From positions 62,001 through 126,000 of the forward strand of contig NZ_VEFR01000005.1 of NCBI RefSeq assembly GCF_007679035.1: a stretch of 64,000 nt of DNA, in the 5' to 3' direction. The DNA comes from Agrococcus jejuensis (GTDB taxonomy: Bacteria > Actinomycetota > Actinomycetes > Actinomycetales > Microbacteriaceae). The notes below the pieces were generated by a model that worked only from the letters and a program-made list of their open reading frames with translations, was not told where the DNA came from and made no database searches. Made by a program: the position numbers and the translations under genes. Positions 23,335-31,741 of the stretch are shown here, one piece after another; the first letter of the stretch is position 1, and each line of letters begins with the position of its first letter.

Positions 23335-23907
23335 TCAGAAGGTCAGTCGCCCGGACGGCGCGATGGCTCCGTCGACGGGCTGGTCGTGCGCCTCGGCGGG
23401 CACGGCATCCAGGATCTCATCGTCGAAGACGAGCGCGTACACCGGGGGTCGGCGGCCGAGGGCGCCGAGCGCCTTGTCGAAGAAGCCGCGGCCCCATCCC
23501 AGCCGCATGCCGCGACGGTCGACGGCGGATGCGGGCGCGAGGATGACGTCGACGTCGCACAGCACGGTGGGCGGCAGCACCTCGCCCGTCGGCTCGGGCA
23601 GCCCGAAGGCGCCCTCGGCGATCGTGTCGCCCTGCTCGGCCCAGTCGAGCAGGCCGTCCTGGCGCACGATGGGCAGCAGCACGCGCACGTCGTGCGCGCG
23701 GGCCCAGGCGAGGATGCCGTCGGTGCCGGGCTCCTCGGGCAGCGCCAGGTAGGCGGCGACGTCGCGGGCGCCGACCTCCTGCAGGTAGGCGATCGTCGCG
23801 GCGGCGATCGCGTCGTCGGCGGCGCGGCGCTCGTCGTCGGTGCGCGCGAGCCGCGATGCGCGCACCTGCGCGCGGATCGCCCGCTTCTCGCCCTGCGCGT
23901 CCACCAT
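23335..23907 (-). CDS. 5-Formyltetrahydrofolate cyclo-ligase
   Basis: A 190-residue enzyme that converts 5-formyl-THF to 5,10-methenyl-THF using ATP. The N-terminal basic helix EKRAIRAQVRASRLAR, VLLPIVRQDGLLDW, the ILAPASAVDRRGMRLGWGRGFFDKAL motif (phosphate-binding, GxGxGFYD-like; here GRGFFDK) and ALVFDDEIL near the end are all present. Length is typical. The ATG is preceded by TACGAT on the minus strand (23919-23914) at six bases, so the transcript is probably leaderless, and this promoter is interleaved with that of the divergent acetyltransferase. Confidence 0.92.
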   Translation of the reverse strand: MVDAQGEKRAIRAQVRASRLARTDDERRAADDAIAAATIAYLQEVGARDVAAYLALPEEPGTDGILAWARAHDVRVLLPIVRQDGLLDWAEQGDTIAEGAFGLPEPTGEVLPPTVLCDVDVILAPASAVDRRGMRLGWGRGFFDKALGALGRRPPVYALVFDDEILDAVPAEAHDQPVDGAIAPSGRLTF

Positions 23908-23913
23908 GCGCCC

Positions 23914-23929
23914 ATCGTAGGCATAGGCT
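23914..23929. promoter_or_regulatory. Back-to-back leaderless -10 elements
   Basis: TACGAT on the minus strand (23919-23914) serves the cyclo-ligase, and TAGGCT on the plus strand (23924-23929) serves the acetyltransferase. The hexamers are four bases apart and both start codons lie 6-7 bases beyond them, so the whole intergenic region is 29 bases and polymerase can load in only one direction at a time. Confidence 0.6.
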
Positions 23930-23936
23930 CGGGCGC

Positions 23937-24590
23937 GTGATCGGCAGCACGCCTCGGCTCGAGGACGCAGGCGTCGTCATCCGCGGCATCCGGATGCGCG
24001 ATGCGCGCGCGCTGGAGCGCGAGCTCGTCGACAACCGCGAGTGGCTGCAGCGCTGGGAGGCGACGCTGCCGGGCCGTGCGCCGACGGGTCGCTTCGACAC
24101 CCGCTCGAGCATCCGCAGCCTGCTCGACTCCGAGCGCGAGGGCACGGGCATCCCGTTCGCCATCGACGTCGACGGCGAGCTCGCCGGCCAGCTGAACGTG
24201 TCGGGCATCGCCGGGGGAGCGCTCTCGAGCGCGACGCTCGGCTACTGGGTGGCCGAGCGCTTCGCGGGTCGCGGCGTCACGCCGGCAGCGGTGGCGCTCG
24301 CGACCGACCACTGCCTCTTCGGCCTCGGCCTGCACCGCATGGAGATCTGCATCCGCCCCGAGAACGTCGCGTCGCTGCGCGTCGTCGAGAAGCTCGGCTT
24401 CCGCTTCGAGGGGCTGCGCGTGCGCTACATCCACATCGACGGCGACTGGCGCGACCACCTGTGCTTCGCGCTCGTGCGCGAGGAGCTCGCCGAGGGCGTG
24501 CTGTCGCGGTGGCGGCACGGCAGGGTGCCGCCGTTCGACCGGTCGGTGTATCCCGTGCGCATCGGGCCGCCGGAGGCGCGCACCGCCTGA
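23937..24590 (+). CDS. GNAT acetyltransferase, RimJ/RimL type
   Basis: A 217-residue GNAT enzyme of the RimJ/RimL protein N-terminal acetyltransferase branch. Evidence is RGIRMRDARALERELVDNREWLQRWE at the N-terminus, the acetyl-CoA loop WVAERFAGRGVTPAAVALAT, LHRMEICIRPENVASLRVVEKLGFRFEG, and RDHLCFALVREE. It likely acetylates the alpha-amine of a ribosomal or other protein; the target is unknown. The GTG start is set by TAGGCT seven bases upstream and by the divergent cyclo-ligase promoter. Confidence 0.88.
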   Translation: MIGSTPRLEDAGVVIRGIRMRDARALERELVDNREWLQRWEATLPGRAPTGRFDTRSSIRSLLDSEREGTGIPFAIDVDGELAGQLNVSGIAGGALSSATLGYWVAERFAGRGVTPAAVALATDHCLFGLGLHRMEICIRPENVASLRVVEKLGFRFEGLRVRYIHIDGDWRDHLCFALVREELAEGVLSRWRHGRVPPFDRSVYPVRIGPPEARTA

Positions 24591-24683
24591 CCCGGGAGCC
24601 GAGTGGGACGATCGCTCGACTTCTGTCGCGAATCGCGGCGCGGCTCACCTCGGTCGGGGGACGGCGGCCGTAGCGTCGCACGC

Positions 24684-25658
24684 ATGCAGCTCGCGGGACT
24701 CGGCACCACGGTGGTGTTCGCGCTCGCCGCCCTCGTCTGGCTCGCGTATCTCGTGCCCGTCTGGGTGCGCCGGCGCGAGTACCTCGCGACCGAGCGCAAC
24801 GCCGTGCGTCTGCAGCAGACGCTGCGCATCATGGCCGAGACGGCCGAGGCGCCGCCCGAGGTCGCGATCGCGGCCACCGCGCGCGACATCGCCAGGCAGC
24901 AGAAGGTCGTGGCGAAGGAGGCGCGGCTGCAGCAGGCGATCGCCCGTGCCGCCGCCGTGTCGAAGGCACGCGAGCTCGACGACCAGATCAAGCGGATCGA
25001 GCGCGAGGTGCGCGCCGCGGTCGCCACGAGCGTGTCCCGCAACCAGCGACTGCGCCGCACGCGCCTCGCGTGCACGCTCATGCTGCTCGCGTCGGTCGGC
25101 GTCGGCGTCGCGGGTGCGCTGCTGCCGCAGGCGATGCTGCTGCTCGCGCTCGCCGGCATCGTCGCGACGCTCGCCGTGATCGGCCTCGTCGCCGTGAACC
25201 GCACGAACACGTCGATCCGCGAGGTCGCGCAGACGATGGAGCACGAGCGCCTCGTCGTCGAGCGCCGGCACGCCGACCGCACGCTCGAGGCCGAGCTCGC
25301 ATCGCGTGCATGGCAGCCCGTGCCCGTGCCGACGCAGCGTGCGGCGCGCGCCCCCATCGACGTGCTGCGCGATCACGCGCGCCGCATCGTCGCCGAGGGC
25401 GAGGGCGCCGAGATCACGCCGATCGGCGCCTCGTTCGAGCAGCTCGTCACGGGCGAGGTCGAGGTCGACGAGACGCCCAGCCGCGTCGCCGAGCCCGCGC
25501 CGGTCGCGGCGCGCGCATCCGCCCCGGCCGCGCGCGTCGAGGAGCCGGTGCACGTGCCGGTGCCCGCGCCGCCGTCGCGCTTCGCGAGCATGGGCATGGT
25601 CGGCGACGAGGATGCGTCGTTCGACGTCTCGGCCGCGTTCCGCCGCCGCGTCGGCTGA
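24684..25658 (+). CDS. Actinobacterial conserved membrane protein, unknown function
   Basis: A 324-residue protein. An N-terminal membrane segment, GLGTTVVFALAALVWLAYLVPVWVRRREYL, is followed by a helical, charged, probably coiled-coil region (about 40-130). Next comes a hairpin of two membrane segments (CTLMLLASVGVGVAGALLP and MLLLALAGIVATLAVIGLVAV). The C-terminal cytoplasmic tail is rich in Pro/Ala/Glu and ends SFDVSAAFRRRVG. The ending resembles a conserved family found across Microbacteriaceae near galU and tRNA genes, but no role is known. The ATG has TAGCGT (24671-24676) seven bases upstream, so the transcript is probably leaderless. Confidence 0.78.
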   Translation: MQLAGLGTTVVFALAALVWLAYLVPVWVRRREYLATERNAVRLQQTLRIMAETAEAPPEVAIAATARDIARQQKVVAKEARLQQAIARAAAVSKARELDDQIKRIEREVRAAVATSVSRNQRLRRTRLACTLMLLASVGVGVAGALLPQAMLLLALAGIVATLAVIGLVAVNRTNTSIREVAQTMEHERLVVERRHADRTLEAELASRAWQPVPVPTQRAARAPIDVLRDHARRIVAEGEGAEITPIGASFEQLVTGEVEVDETPSRVAEPAPVAARASAPAARVEEPVHVPVPAPPSRFASMGMVGDEDASFDVSAAFRRRVG

Positions 25659-25714
25659 CACGACGCCACGATTTCGCACCGCCCGTTCGCAGGGGCTATG
25701 CTCGTCCATGGTCC

Positions 25715-25790
25715 GGGCCCGTGGCGCAGTTGGTAGCGCGTCTCGTTCGCAATGAGAAGGTCGGGGGTTCGATTCCCCCCGGGTCCACCA
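25715..25790 (+). tRNA. tRNA-Ala(CGC)
   Basis: Acceptor stem GGGCCCG (25715-25721) with CGGGTCC (25780-25786), discriminator A and an encoded CCA (25788-25790). The D stem is GCGC/GCGC. The anticodon loop TTCGCAA has CGC at 25748-25750, and the T arm is GGGGG-TTCGATT-CCCCC. It is followed at once by a hairpin terminator. Confidence 0.95.
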
Positions 25791-25793
25791 CCA

Positions 25794-25822
25794 GAAGGCC
25801 CCCGCGAGCAGCGGGGGCCTTC
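25794..25822 (+). terminator. Hairpin terminator of tRNA-Ala
   Basis: GAAGGCCCCCGC (25794-25805) and its exact complement (25811-25822) around GAGCA, three bases after the CCA end. Confidence 0.75.
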
Positions 25823-25878
25823 GTCGTGCTGCCACCGGGCGGCACGGACGCGCCACCTGCGCTCGATACGATTCGCGC

Positions 25879-26763
25879 ATGCATCGTGTGACCAAGGCCG
25901 TCGTGCCCGCTGCCGGCCTCGGCACGCGCTTCCTCCCTGCCACGAAGTCGCTGCCGAAGGAGATGCTGCCCGTCGTCGACCGGCCCGCGATCCAGTACGT
26001 CGTGACGGAGGCCGTCGAGGCCGGGCTGCACGACGTGCTCATGATCACGGGCCGCAACAAGAACGCGCTCGAGAACTACTTCGACCGCGCGACGGAGCTC
26101 GAGGCGACCCTCATCGCCAAGGGCGACGCCGAGCAGCTCGCGCAGGTGCGGCAGTCGACGGGGCTCGCGCAGATGCACTACGTGCGGCAGGGCGACCCGC
26201 TGGGGCTCGGCCACGCCGTGCTGCGCGCGCGGCCGCACGTCGGCGACCAGTCGTTCGCGGTGCTGCTGGGCGACGACATCATCGACGAGGCGACGCCGCT
26301 GCTGCAGCGCATGCTCGAGGTGCACGCATCCATGGGCATGCACGTCGTCGCGCTCATGGAGGTCGACCCGGAGCACGCGCACCGGTACGGCATCGCCACC
26401 GTCGAGGCGACCGACGAGGACGACGTCGTGCGCGTGCGCGATCTCGTCGAGAAGCCCGCGAAGGGCACGGCGCCGTCGAACCTCGCCGTCATCGGCCGCT
26501 ACGTGCTGCGTCCCGAGATCTTCGACGTGCTCGACGAGACGCGGCCCGGCGTCGGCGGCGAGATCCAGCTGACGGATGCGCTCCGCGTCGTCGCGGGGCA
26601 CGAGGCGCATGGGCTCGTGGGCGTCGTGTTCACAGGTCGCCGGTTCGACACGGGCGACCGGCAGGGGATGCTCGAGGCGACCGTGACGCTCGCGAGCGAG
26701 CGCGACGACGTCGGCCCCGCGTTCCGCGCGTGGCTGCGCGACTTCGTCGCGACCCTCGACTGA
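25879..26763 (+). CDS. galU: UTP-glucose-1-phosphate uridylyltransferase GalU
   Basis: A 294-residue nucleotidyltransferase making UDP-glucose from UTP and glucose-1-phosphate, a precursor for cell-envelope glycans. Motifs are AVVPAAGLGTRFLPATKSLPKEMLPVVDRP in outline (nucleotide loop GLGTRF and KEMLPV), GLGHAVLRARPHVGD, FAVLLGDDIID with the metal Asp pair, RYGIATVE, VEKPAKGTAPSNLAVIGRYVL and GGEIQLTDAL. Length is typical. The ATG has TACGAT (25867-25872) six bases upstream, so it is probably leaderless. It opens the plus-strand arm of the exopolysaccharide locus, followed by the phosphatase and tyrosine kinase. Confidence 0.95.
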   Translation: MHRVTKAVVPAAGLGTRFLPATKSLPKEMLPVVDRPAIQYVVTEAVEAGLHDVLMITGRNKNALENYFDRATELEATLIAKGDAEQLAQVRQSTGLAQMHYVRQGDPLGLGHAVLRARPHVGDQSFAVLLGDDIIDEATPLLQRMLEVHASMGMHVVALMEVDPEHAHRYGIATVEATDEDDVVRVRDLVEKPAKGTAPSNLAVIGRYVLRPEIFDVLDETRPGVGGEIQLTDALRVVAGHEAHGLVGVVFTGRRFDTGDRQGMLEATVTLASERDDVGPAFRAWLRDFVATLD

Positions 26764-26821
26764 GGAACGCTCGACGAGACGGGGGACGCAGCGGCGAGCC
26801 CTGCGCGCCTAGCATCGGGCC

Positions 26822-27472
26822 ATGCCGCTGCCGAGCAGTCCTCCCGACGAGGGGCTCGTCGACGGACCGTTTCGCGTGCTCGCCGTCTGCACGGGCAACG
26901 TCTGCCGCTCGCCGCTGACCGCTGCGGTGCTGCGCGCGCGACTCGCATCGTGCGGCGCCGACGTCGTCGTGGCGAGCGCGGGCCTGCGCGCCCTCGAGGG
27001 CGAGCCGATCGACCCGCCCGTCGCCGCCGAGGCCGCGCGGCTCGGCGTCGACGTCGCCGAGCATCGCGGTCGGGCGTTCGCTGCCGACGAGGCGGCGGCC
27101 GCCGACCTCGTCGTCGTCGCCACGCGGCGGCAGCGGTCGGTCGCGGTGGAGCTCGCACCGTCGATCCTGCGACGCACGTTCACGCTGCTCGAGCTCGACG
27201 CCGTGCTCGCGCATCTCGACGCCGACGACGTGGGCGTGGATGCCGATGCGAGCGTGGGCGAGCGCCTCGCGACGGTCGTGCGGGCGGCGAGCCGCGACCG
27301 CGGTCCCGTGGTGCGCGGCGTCTCGATCGACCTGCCGGACCCGTACGGCGGATCGCCGACGCTGCACCGCGGCGTCGCCGACCTCGTGGACGCGTCCGCG
27401 ACGCGCGTCGCGGCTCGGCTGCTGGAACTGGCAGGCGGCTGCCAGCCGCCAGGACCCGAGGATGTGTCATGA
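26822..27472 (+). CDS. Low-molecular-weight protein-tyrosine phosphatase (Wzb-like)
   Basis: A 216-residue phosphatase. The P-loop VCTGNVCRSPL has nucleophile Cys23 and Arg29 (CX5R), and the general acid Asp is in the DP motif near the C-terminus (LPDPYGGS). The N-terminal 17 residues and the length exceed the usual 150-160, mainly through inserted segments between the P-loop and the DP motif. Such enzymes dephosphorylate the tyrosine autokinase that controls polysaccharide chain length; the kinase gene starts 50 bases downstream, matching the Wzb-Wzc pairing. TAGCAT (26810-26815) lies six bases before the ATG, so the transcript is probably leaderless. Confidence 0.9.
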   Translation: MPLPSSPPDEGLVDGPFRVLAVCTGNVCRSPLTAAVLRARLASCGADVVVASAGLRALEGEPIDPPVAAEAARLGVDVAEHRGRAFAADEAAAADLVVVATRRQRSVAVELAPSILRRTFTLLELDAVLAHLDADDVGVDADASVGERLATVVRAASRDRGPVVRGVSIDLPDPYGGSPTLHRGVADLVDASATRVAARLLELAGGCQPPGPEDVS

Positions 27473-27521
27473 TCTCGCCACCGAGGGCGACGATCGCCCG
27501 CCACGACGTCTGGGGACGCGC

Positions 27522-29219
27522 ATGGAGCTGACCGATCTCGTGAGGATCCTGCGTCGCCGATGGATCCCGATCGTCGCCGCCGGCGTCGTCGGCGTGGGCG
27601 CCGCGGCGGGCGTCTCGGCGCTGCAGGCGCCGTCGTACGCGTCGACGACGCAGGTCTTCGTGTCGACCCAGACGGGCGAGACGAGCAACGACCTCGCGCA
27701 GAGCAACGCGTACACGCTGTCGCGGGTGCTGACGTACTCCGAGCTCGCGAGCAGCGAGCGCGTGCTCGCCGACGTCGTCGCCGACCTCGGCCTCGACGTC
27801 GACGTGCGCGACCTCGCGAGACGGGTCACGGCGACGCCCGTGCCCGAGACGACCATCATCGAGATCACCGCGACGAGCGGCGACCCGCAGCGGGCCGCCG
27901 ACATCGCCAACGCGACGGCGACGAGCCTCGCCGACGTCGTCGACGAGATCGAGGGCACCTCGACGCAGGCGAGCCCCGTGCGCCTCACGACGGTCGAGGC
28001 GGCGCGGCCGCCGGAGTCCGCGAGCTCGCCCAGCTGGCCGCTCAACATGCTGCTGGGCGGTCTGGCCGCGCTCGTGCTCGCCACCGGGTTCGTCGTGCTG
28101 CGCGACCTGCTCGACACGCGCATCCGCTCGCCCCACGACGTCGAGCTCGCGACGCACCACCCCGTCATCGGCACGATCGCCTTCGACGAGCGCGCGGGCG
28201 ATCGGCCGCTCGTCGTGCACGACGCGCCGCACGACTTCCGCGCCGAGGCGTATCGCTCGCTGCGCACGAACCTGCTGTTCGTCGAGGTCGAGGGCGGCCA
28301 GCGCACGTTCGTCGTCACGTCGTCGGTCGCGGGGGAGGGCAAGACGACGGCCACGGCGAACCTCGCGATCGCGCTGGCGCAGTCGGGCGAGACCGTGCTG
28401 CTCATCGACGCCGACCTGCGCAAGCCGAAGGTGGCCGACACGCTCGCCATCGAGGGGCGCATCGGCCTCACGACCGTGCTCATCGGCGAGGCCGACATCG
28501 ACGACGCCGTGCAGGACTGGGGCGGCACGGGCCTGTTCGTGCTGCCTGCGGGTCGCGTGCCGCCGAACCCGAGCGAGCTGCTGGGATCGCGAGCGATGGA
28601 GTCGCTGCTGCGCGGGCTCGAGGACGAGTTCGACTGGATCCTCATCGACGCGCCGCCGCTGCTGCCCGTGACCGACGCCGCGGTGCTCGGGACGCGCACG
28701 GCCGGCGCGATCGTCGTCGCCGCCTCCGGCAAGACGACGCGTGGCCAGCTCGATGGCGCGCTCACGCGCCTCGGCACGGTCGACGTGAGCATCGCGGGCA
28801 TCCTGCTCACGATGCTGCCGACGTCGACGGCCCACGCGTACGCCTACGCCTACGGGTACGGATACGGGCCCGGGGCGCCCGCCGACGACGACGGCGACGG
28901 TGCGCGCACCGACTCGGCTGCGCACGACGACCGGGTCGGCGAGCGCTCGGCGCTCGCCCGCGGGTCCGATCGGGTCGAGCGCGATGCCTCGTCGTCCGCC
29001 GCCCGCGCGGCGGTGCCTGGCGACGTGCCGGCGGACGGGACGCCGGACGACGAGCCCGTCGCCGACGAGGGCGCCGCAGCCGCGGCACCGGAGGTCGTGG
29101 CGCCCGAGCCCGCCGACGAGCCGACCCCCGCTCGCGGCCGCGGCACCGCGACGCCCGCGAAGACCCGCACGCGGCGCGCGCCCCGGCCCAAGCGCGAGCG
29201 CCCGTCCCGCGATCGCTGA
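27522..29219 (+). CDS. Polysaccharide co-polymerase / BY-type tyrosine autokinase (Wzc/CpsCD-like)
   Basis: A 565-residue fusion of a Wzz chain-length domain (1-195, with membrane segments at about 14-34 and 172-193) and a cytoplasmic BY-kinase. Kinase motifs are Walker A SSVAGEGKTTATAN (267-280), Walker A' VLLIDADLRKP (292-302) and Walker B WILIDAPP (372-379). A tyrosine cluster AYAYAYGYGYG (Tyr440, 442, 444, 446, 448) is the likely autophosphorylation site. In most homologues this cluster is the very end; here 115 more residues follow, first acidic and then strongly basic (KTRTRRAPRPKRERPSR). Together with the upstream phosphatase it should set polymer length and export. A hairpin follows the stop. 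Confidence 0.92.
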   Translation: MELTDLVRILRRRWIPIVAAGVVGVGAAAGVSALQAPSYASTTQVFVSTQTGETSNDLAQSNAYTLSRVLTYSELASSERVLADVVADLGLDVDVRDLARRVTATPVPETTIIEITATSGDPQRAADIANATATSLADVVDEIEGTSTQASPVRLTTVEAARPPESASSPSWPLNMLLGGLAALVLATGFVVLRDLLDTRIRSPHDVELATHHPVIGTIAFDERAGDRPLVVHDAPHDFRAEAYRSLRTNLLFVEVEGGQRTFVVTSSVAGEGKTTATANLAIALAQSGETVLLIDADLRKPKVADTLAIEGRIGLTTVLIGEADIDDAVQDWGGTGLFVLPAGRVPPNPSELLGSRAMESLLRGLEDEFDWILIDAPPLLPVTDAAVLGTRTAGAIVVAASGKTTRGQLDGALTRLGTVDVSIAGILLTMLPTSTAHAYAYAYGYGYGPGAPADDDGDGARTDSAAHDDRVGERSALARGSDRVERDASSSAARAAVPGDVPADGTPDDEPVADEGAAAAAPEVVAPEPADEPTPARGRGTATPAKTRTRRAPRPKRERPSRDR

Positions 29220-29221
29220 GG

Positions 29222-29244
29222 GGGCGGCGCGTCAGGCGCCGCCC
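29222..29244. terminator. Hairpin shared by two convergent operons
   Basis: GGGCGGCGC (29222-29230) and GCGCCGCCC (29236-29244) around GTCAG. The loop contains the stop codon of the minus-strand glycosyltransferase gene, so the stem lies partly inside its coding end. It is the only barrier between the kinase operon and the long exopolysaccharide operon. Confidence 0.55.
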
Positions 29245-30383
29245 ACGCGATCCCGCAGCATCGCGAGCACGTGCGGCGCGGCGTCGTCGCGCCAGCGGTC
29301 GTACGCGTCGGCCGCAGCCTCGCGACGCGTCGTGCGCTCCGTCGCGTCGGCGCTCGCCCACGCGCGGATGCGGTCGGCCCAGGCCGCGGGCTCGAGCGAG
29401 TCGACGACGCCGCCGGCGCCGGCGTCCAGCCGGGGCGTCCAGGGCGTCGTGTCCGGTGCGAGCACGGGGCAGCCCACCGACAGCGCCTCGGCGATCACGT
29501 GGCCGAAGTTCTCGAAGGCGGTGGGGAACGCGAACAGGTCGTGCTCCGCGAACGCGTCGCGCACCTCGTGCGGCTCGAGCGGCCCGTGGAACGCCACCCG
29601 GCCGCGCATCCCGGGAGCCTCGGCCAGCGCCCGGCAGCGCTCGGCGTGCTCGGCATCCTCGGCGATCCCGTGCACGTCGAGCGTCCAGGGCTCGTCGACG
29701 AGCGCGAGGGCCTCCAGCAGCACGTCGAGGCCCTTGTTGGGCACGAGCCTGCTCACGAACACGAGCCGCAGCGGGCCAGGCGGTGCGGCCGCGCGCGAGG
29801 CGTGGCGCGGCAGCGCGTGGTCGTCCTCGCGCACGAGCACCGTCGCGTCGTCGCCGACCGCCGCGCGGATGTCCCGCGACTCGCGCTCCGACGACGCGTG
29901 CCACACGACGCCGGCGTCGAGCCCGGAGGCGGCGGCGACGCGCAGGAACGCCCGCTTCCGCCCGCCCCGGATCGCCAGCGCAGCCGGCGCGAGCTCGCCG
30001 CGCGGCGCGAGCAGCACCTGCAGCCCGCGGCGTCGAGCCCACGCCCGCACGAGCATCGAGAAGACGGGATCGAAGAGGCCGTTGACGTAGACGACGTCGG
30101 GCGGCGGCGAGCTGGCGAGCGCGCGCAGCACCGCGTCGGGTCGACGGCGATCGACGTAGCGGATGCGCGCGCGGCCCTGCGGCAGCCAGTCGCGGCGCGG
30201 CACGGGCAGCGGCTCGGCCGCGCCGAGGTCCCGGTCGCCGCACACGACGGCGACCGCGACGTCGTGCGGTGCCGTCTCGACGAGGGCCGCGAGCGTGCGG
30301 ATGGGCCCACCGCCGCGGAACGCCGGCGGGAACAGCGGTGCGGAGACGAGCACGCGCAGGCGCACGTGCGCCGCCCCGCTCAT
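29232..30383 (-). CDS. GT4-family glycosyltransferase
   Basis: A 383-residue GT-B glycosyltransferase. The N-terminal half carries the glycine-rich acceptor loop SAPLFPPAFRGGGPIRTLAAL. The C-terminal donor domain has LVFVSRLVPNKGLDVLLEAL and the EX7E-like region LFAFPTAFENFGHVIAEALSVGCPVLA. It adds a sugar to the lipid-linked repeat unit; donor and linkage are unknown. The ATG overlaps the stop of the polymerase gene by four bases (ATGA). It is the last gene of the 12-gene minus-strand operon, and its stop lies in a shared terminator hairpin. Confidence 0.87.
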   Translation of the reverse strand: MSGAAHVRLRVLVSAPLFPPAFRGGGPIRTLAALVETAPHDVAVAVVCGDRDLGAAEPLPVPRRDWLPQGRARIRYVDRRRPDAVLRALASSPPPDVVYVNGLFDPVFSMLVRAWARRRGLQVLLAPRGELAPAALAIRGGRKRAFLRVAAASGLDAGVVWHASSERESRDIRAAVGDDATVLVREDDHALPRHASRAAAPPGPLRLVFVSRLVPNKGLDVLLEALALVDEPWTLDVHGIAEDAEHAERCRALAEAPGMRGRVAFHGPLEPHEVRDAFAEHDLFAFPTAFENFGHVIAEALSVGCPVLAPDTTPWTPRLDAGAGGVVDSLEPAAWADRIRAWASADATERTTRREAAADAYDRWRDDAAPHVLAMLRDRVGGA

Positions 30384-31741
30384 CGCGCCACCATCCGCGC
30401 AGCGCCGTCGGCGGGCAGGCCGACGCCGCCGGCGTCGCCGCGCCCGGCGGCGTGGAGCCCCAGCAGCGCGCAGACCCCGAACCAGAACAGGTACGGGAAC
30501 ACCTGGCCGGTGCCGAACACTCCCGACTCCGACATCTGCGCGACGATGCCCGCCACCGCGAGCCCCGACAGTGCGGCGGCGACGCTCGAGCGCCGCGTGC
30601 GCAGCATCGGCACGACGATGCCGGCGTAGGCCACGAGCAGCAGCACCGCCGCGAGCACGCCGCCCTCGACGGCGACCTGCAGCAGGCTGTTGTGGAAGGT
30701 GAGCGCGAGCTCGCGCGTCGCGCCGGCCCGGTATGCGCCGGCGAGCACGAGATCGCTCGTGCCCCAGCCCCAGCCGTGCATGCGGTCGCCGACCGCGTCG
30801 AGGCCGGCCGCCCAGATGAAGCTGCGGCCCGAGAGCCCGTCGCCGGCCGTGACCTCGCCGAAGCGTCCGAGCGCGAGCTGCAGCGGGCTCGGGCCCAGCA
30901 GCGTCGCCGCGCACAGGCCCGCGATGCCCAGGCCCACGACGGCGACGAGCCCTCGCGCTCCCGCGAGCACCGCCATCCACACGACGCCGATCACGACGGC
31001 CACGATCGCGGTCCGCGACTCCGACAGCAGGATCGTCGCGCCCGACGCCGCGATGCACGCCAGGGCGCTCCACGAGCGGCGGCGGCGCAGCACCGCGAGC
31101 GCGAGGAAGATCGCGAGCGTGCCCACCTGCGCGGCCATGTTCGGGTTCGCCATGAGGCCCTGGAACCGGCCGCCGTAGGGCAGGGGCACGACCCCGAGCG
31201 CGTGCCCGGCGAGCCCTGCGAGCAGCACGACGGCGATGACCGCCACCATGACGCGCACGTCGCCGACGACGACGTCGACCGTGCGCCACCGACGGCGCGA
31301 CGCGACGCCGGCGATCACGATCATCGTCCACAGCAGCACGACCTGCTCGAGCGTCGTCGAGACGTCGATCGACCACAGCGTCGTCGCCGTCGCCGTGGCC
31401 GCGATGGCCACGAGGGCCCCGAGCACCCAGCGCTGCGAGGCCGTCGGGGCGTCGGATGCCGTGGGCTCGCGCAGCACGGCGATCGCGAGCAGCCCGAGGG
31501 CCACGAGCCGGCCGTACGTCGACGCCGACGCCCAGAGCTCGACCGACGAGGCGGCTCCGAGGGTCGTGATGACGACGAGCCCGAGGGCGAATCGGAAGAG
31601 CCCCTGCCTCGCCAGCCACGCGCATGCGGCGACCGCGCCGGCGATGACGAGCGCAGCGGGCCCGAGCCCCACGGCGGCCAGGACGGCGCCGACGAGCCCG
31701 ACGGCGATCGCCTCGAGCGCGATCCTGCGATCGACCCTCAC
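30380..31741 (-). CDS. O-antigen ligase/polymerase family membrane protein (Wzy-like)
   Basis: A 453-residue protein with about ten to twelve hydrophobic segments and a large extracellular loop containing LSGRSFIWAAGLDAVGDRMHGWGWGTSDLVLAGAYRAG in outline. Its conserved RxxxW arrangement and the following TFHNSLLQVAVEGGVLAAV are typical of the Wzy_C/ligase family. It should polymerise the repeat units outside the membrane. The GTG start overlaps the flippase stop by four bases (GTGA). As the only polymerase in the locus it defines this as a Wzx/Wzy-dependent system, with the BY-kinase on the opposite strand regulating length. Confidence 0.85.
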   Translation of the reverse strand: MRVDRRIALEAIAVGLVGAVLAAVGLGPAALVIAGAVAACAWLARQGLFRFALGLVVITTLGAASSVELWASASTYGRLVALGLLAIAVLREPTASDAPTASQRWVLGALVAIAATATATTLWSIDVSTTLEQVVLLWTMIVIAGVASRRRWRTVDVVVGDVRVMVAVIAVVLLAGLAGHALGVVPLPYGGRFQGLMANPNMAAQVGTLAIFLALAVLRRRRSWSALACIAASGATILLSESRTAIVAVVIGVVWMAVLAGARGLVAVVGLGIAGLCAATLLGPSPLQLALGRFGEVTAGDGLSGRSFIWAAGLDAVGDRMHGWGWGTSDLVLAGAYRAGATRELALTFHNSLLQVAVEGGVLAAVLLLVAYAGIVVPMLRTRRSSVAAALSGLAVAGIVAQMSESGVFGTGQVFPYLFWFGVCALLGLHAAGRGDAGGVGLPADGAARMVAR

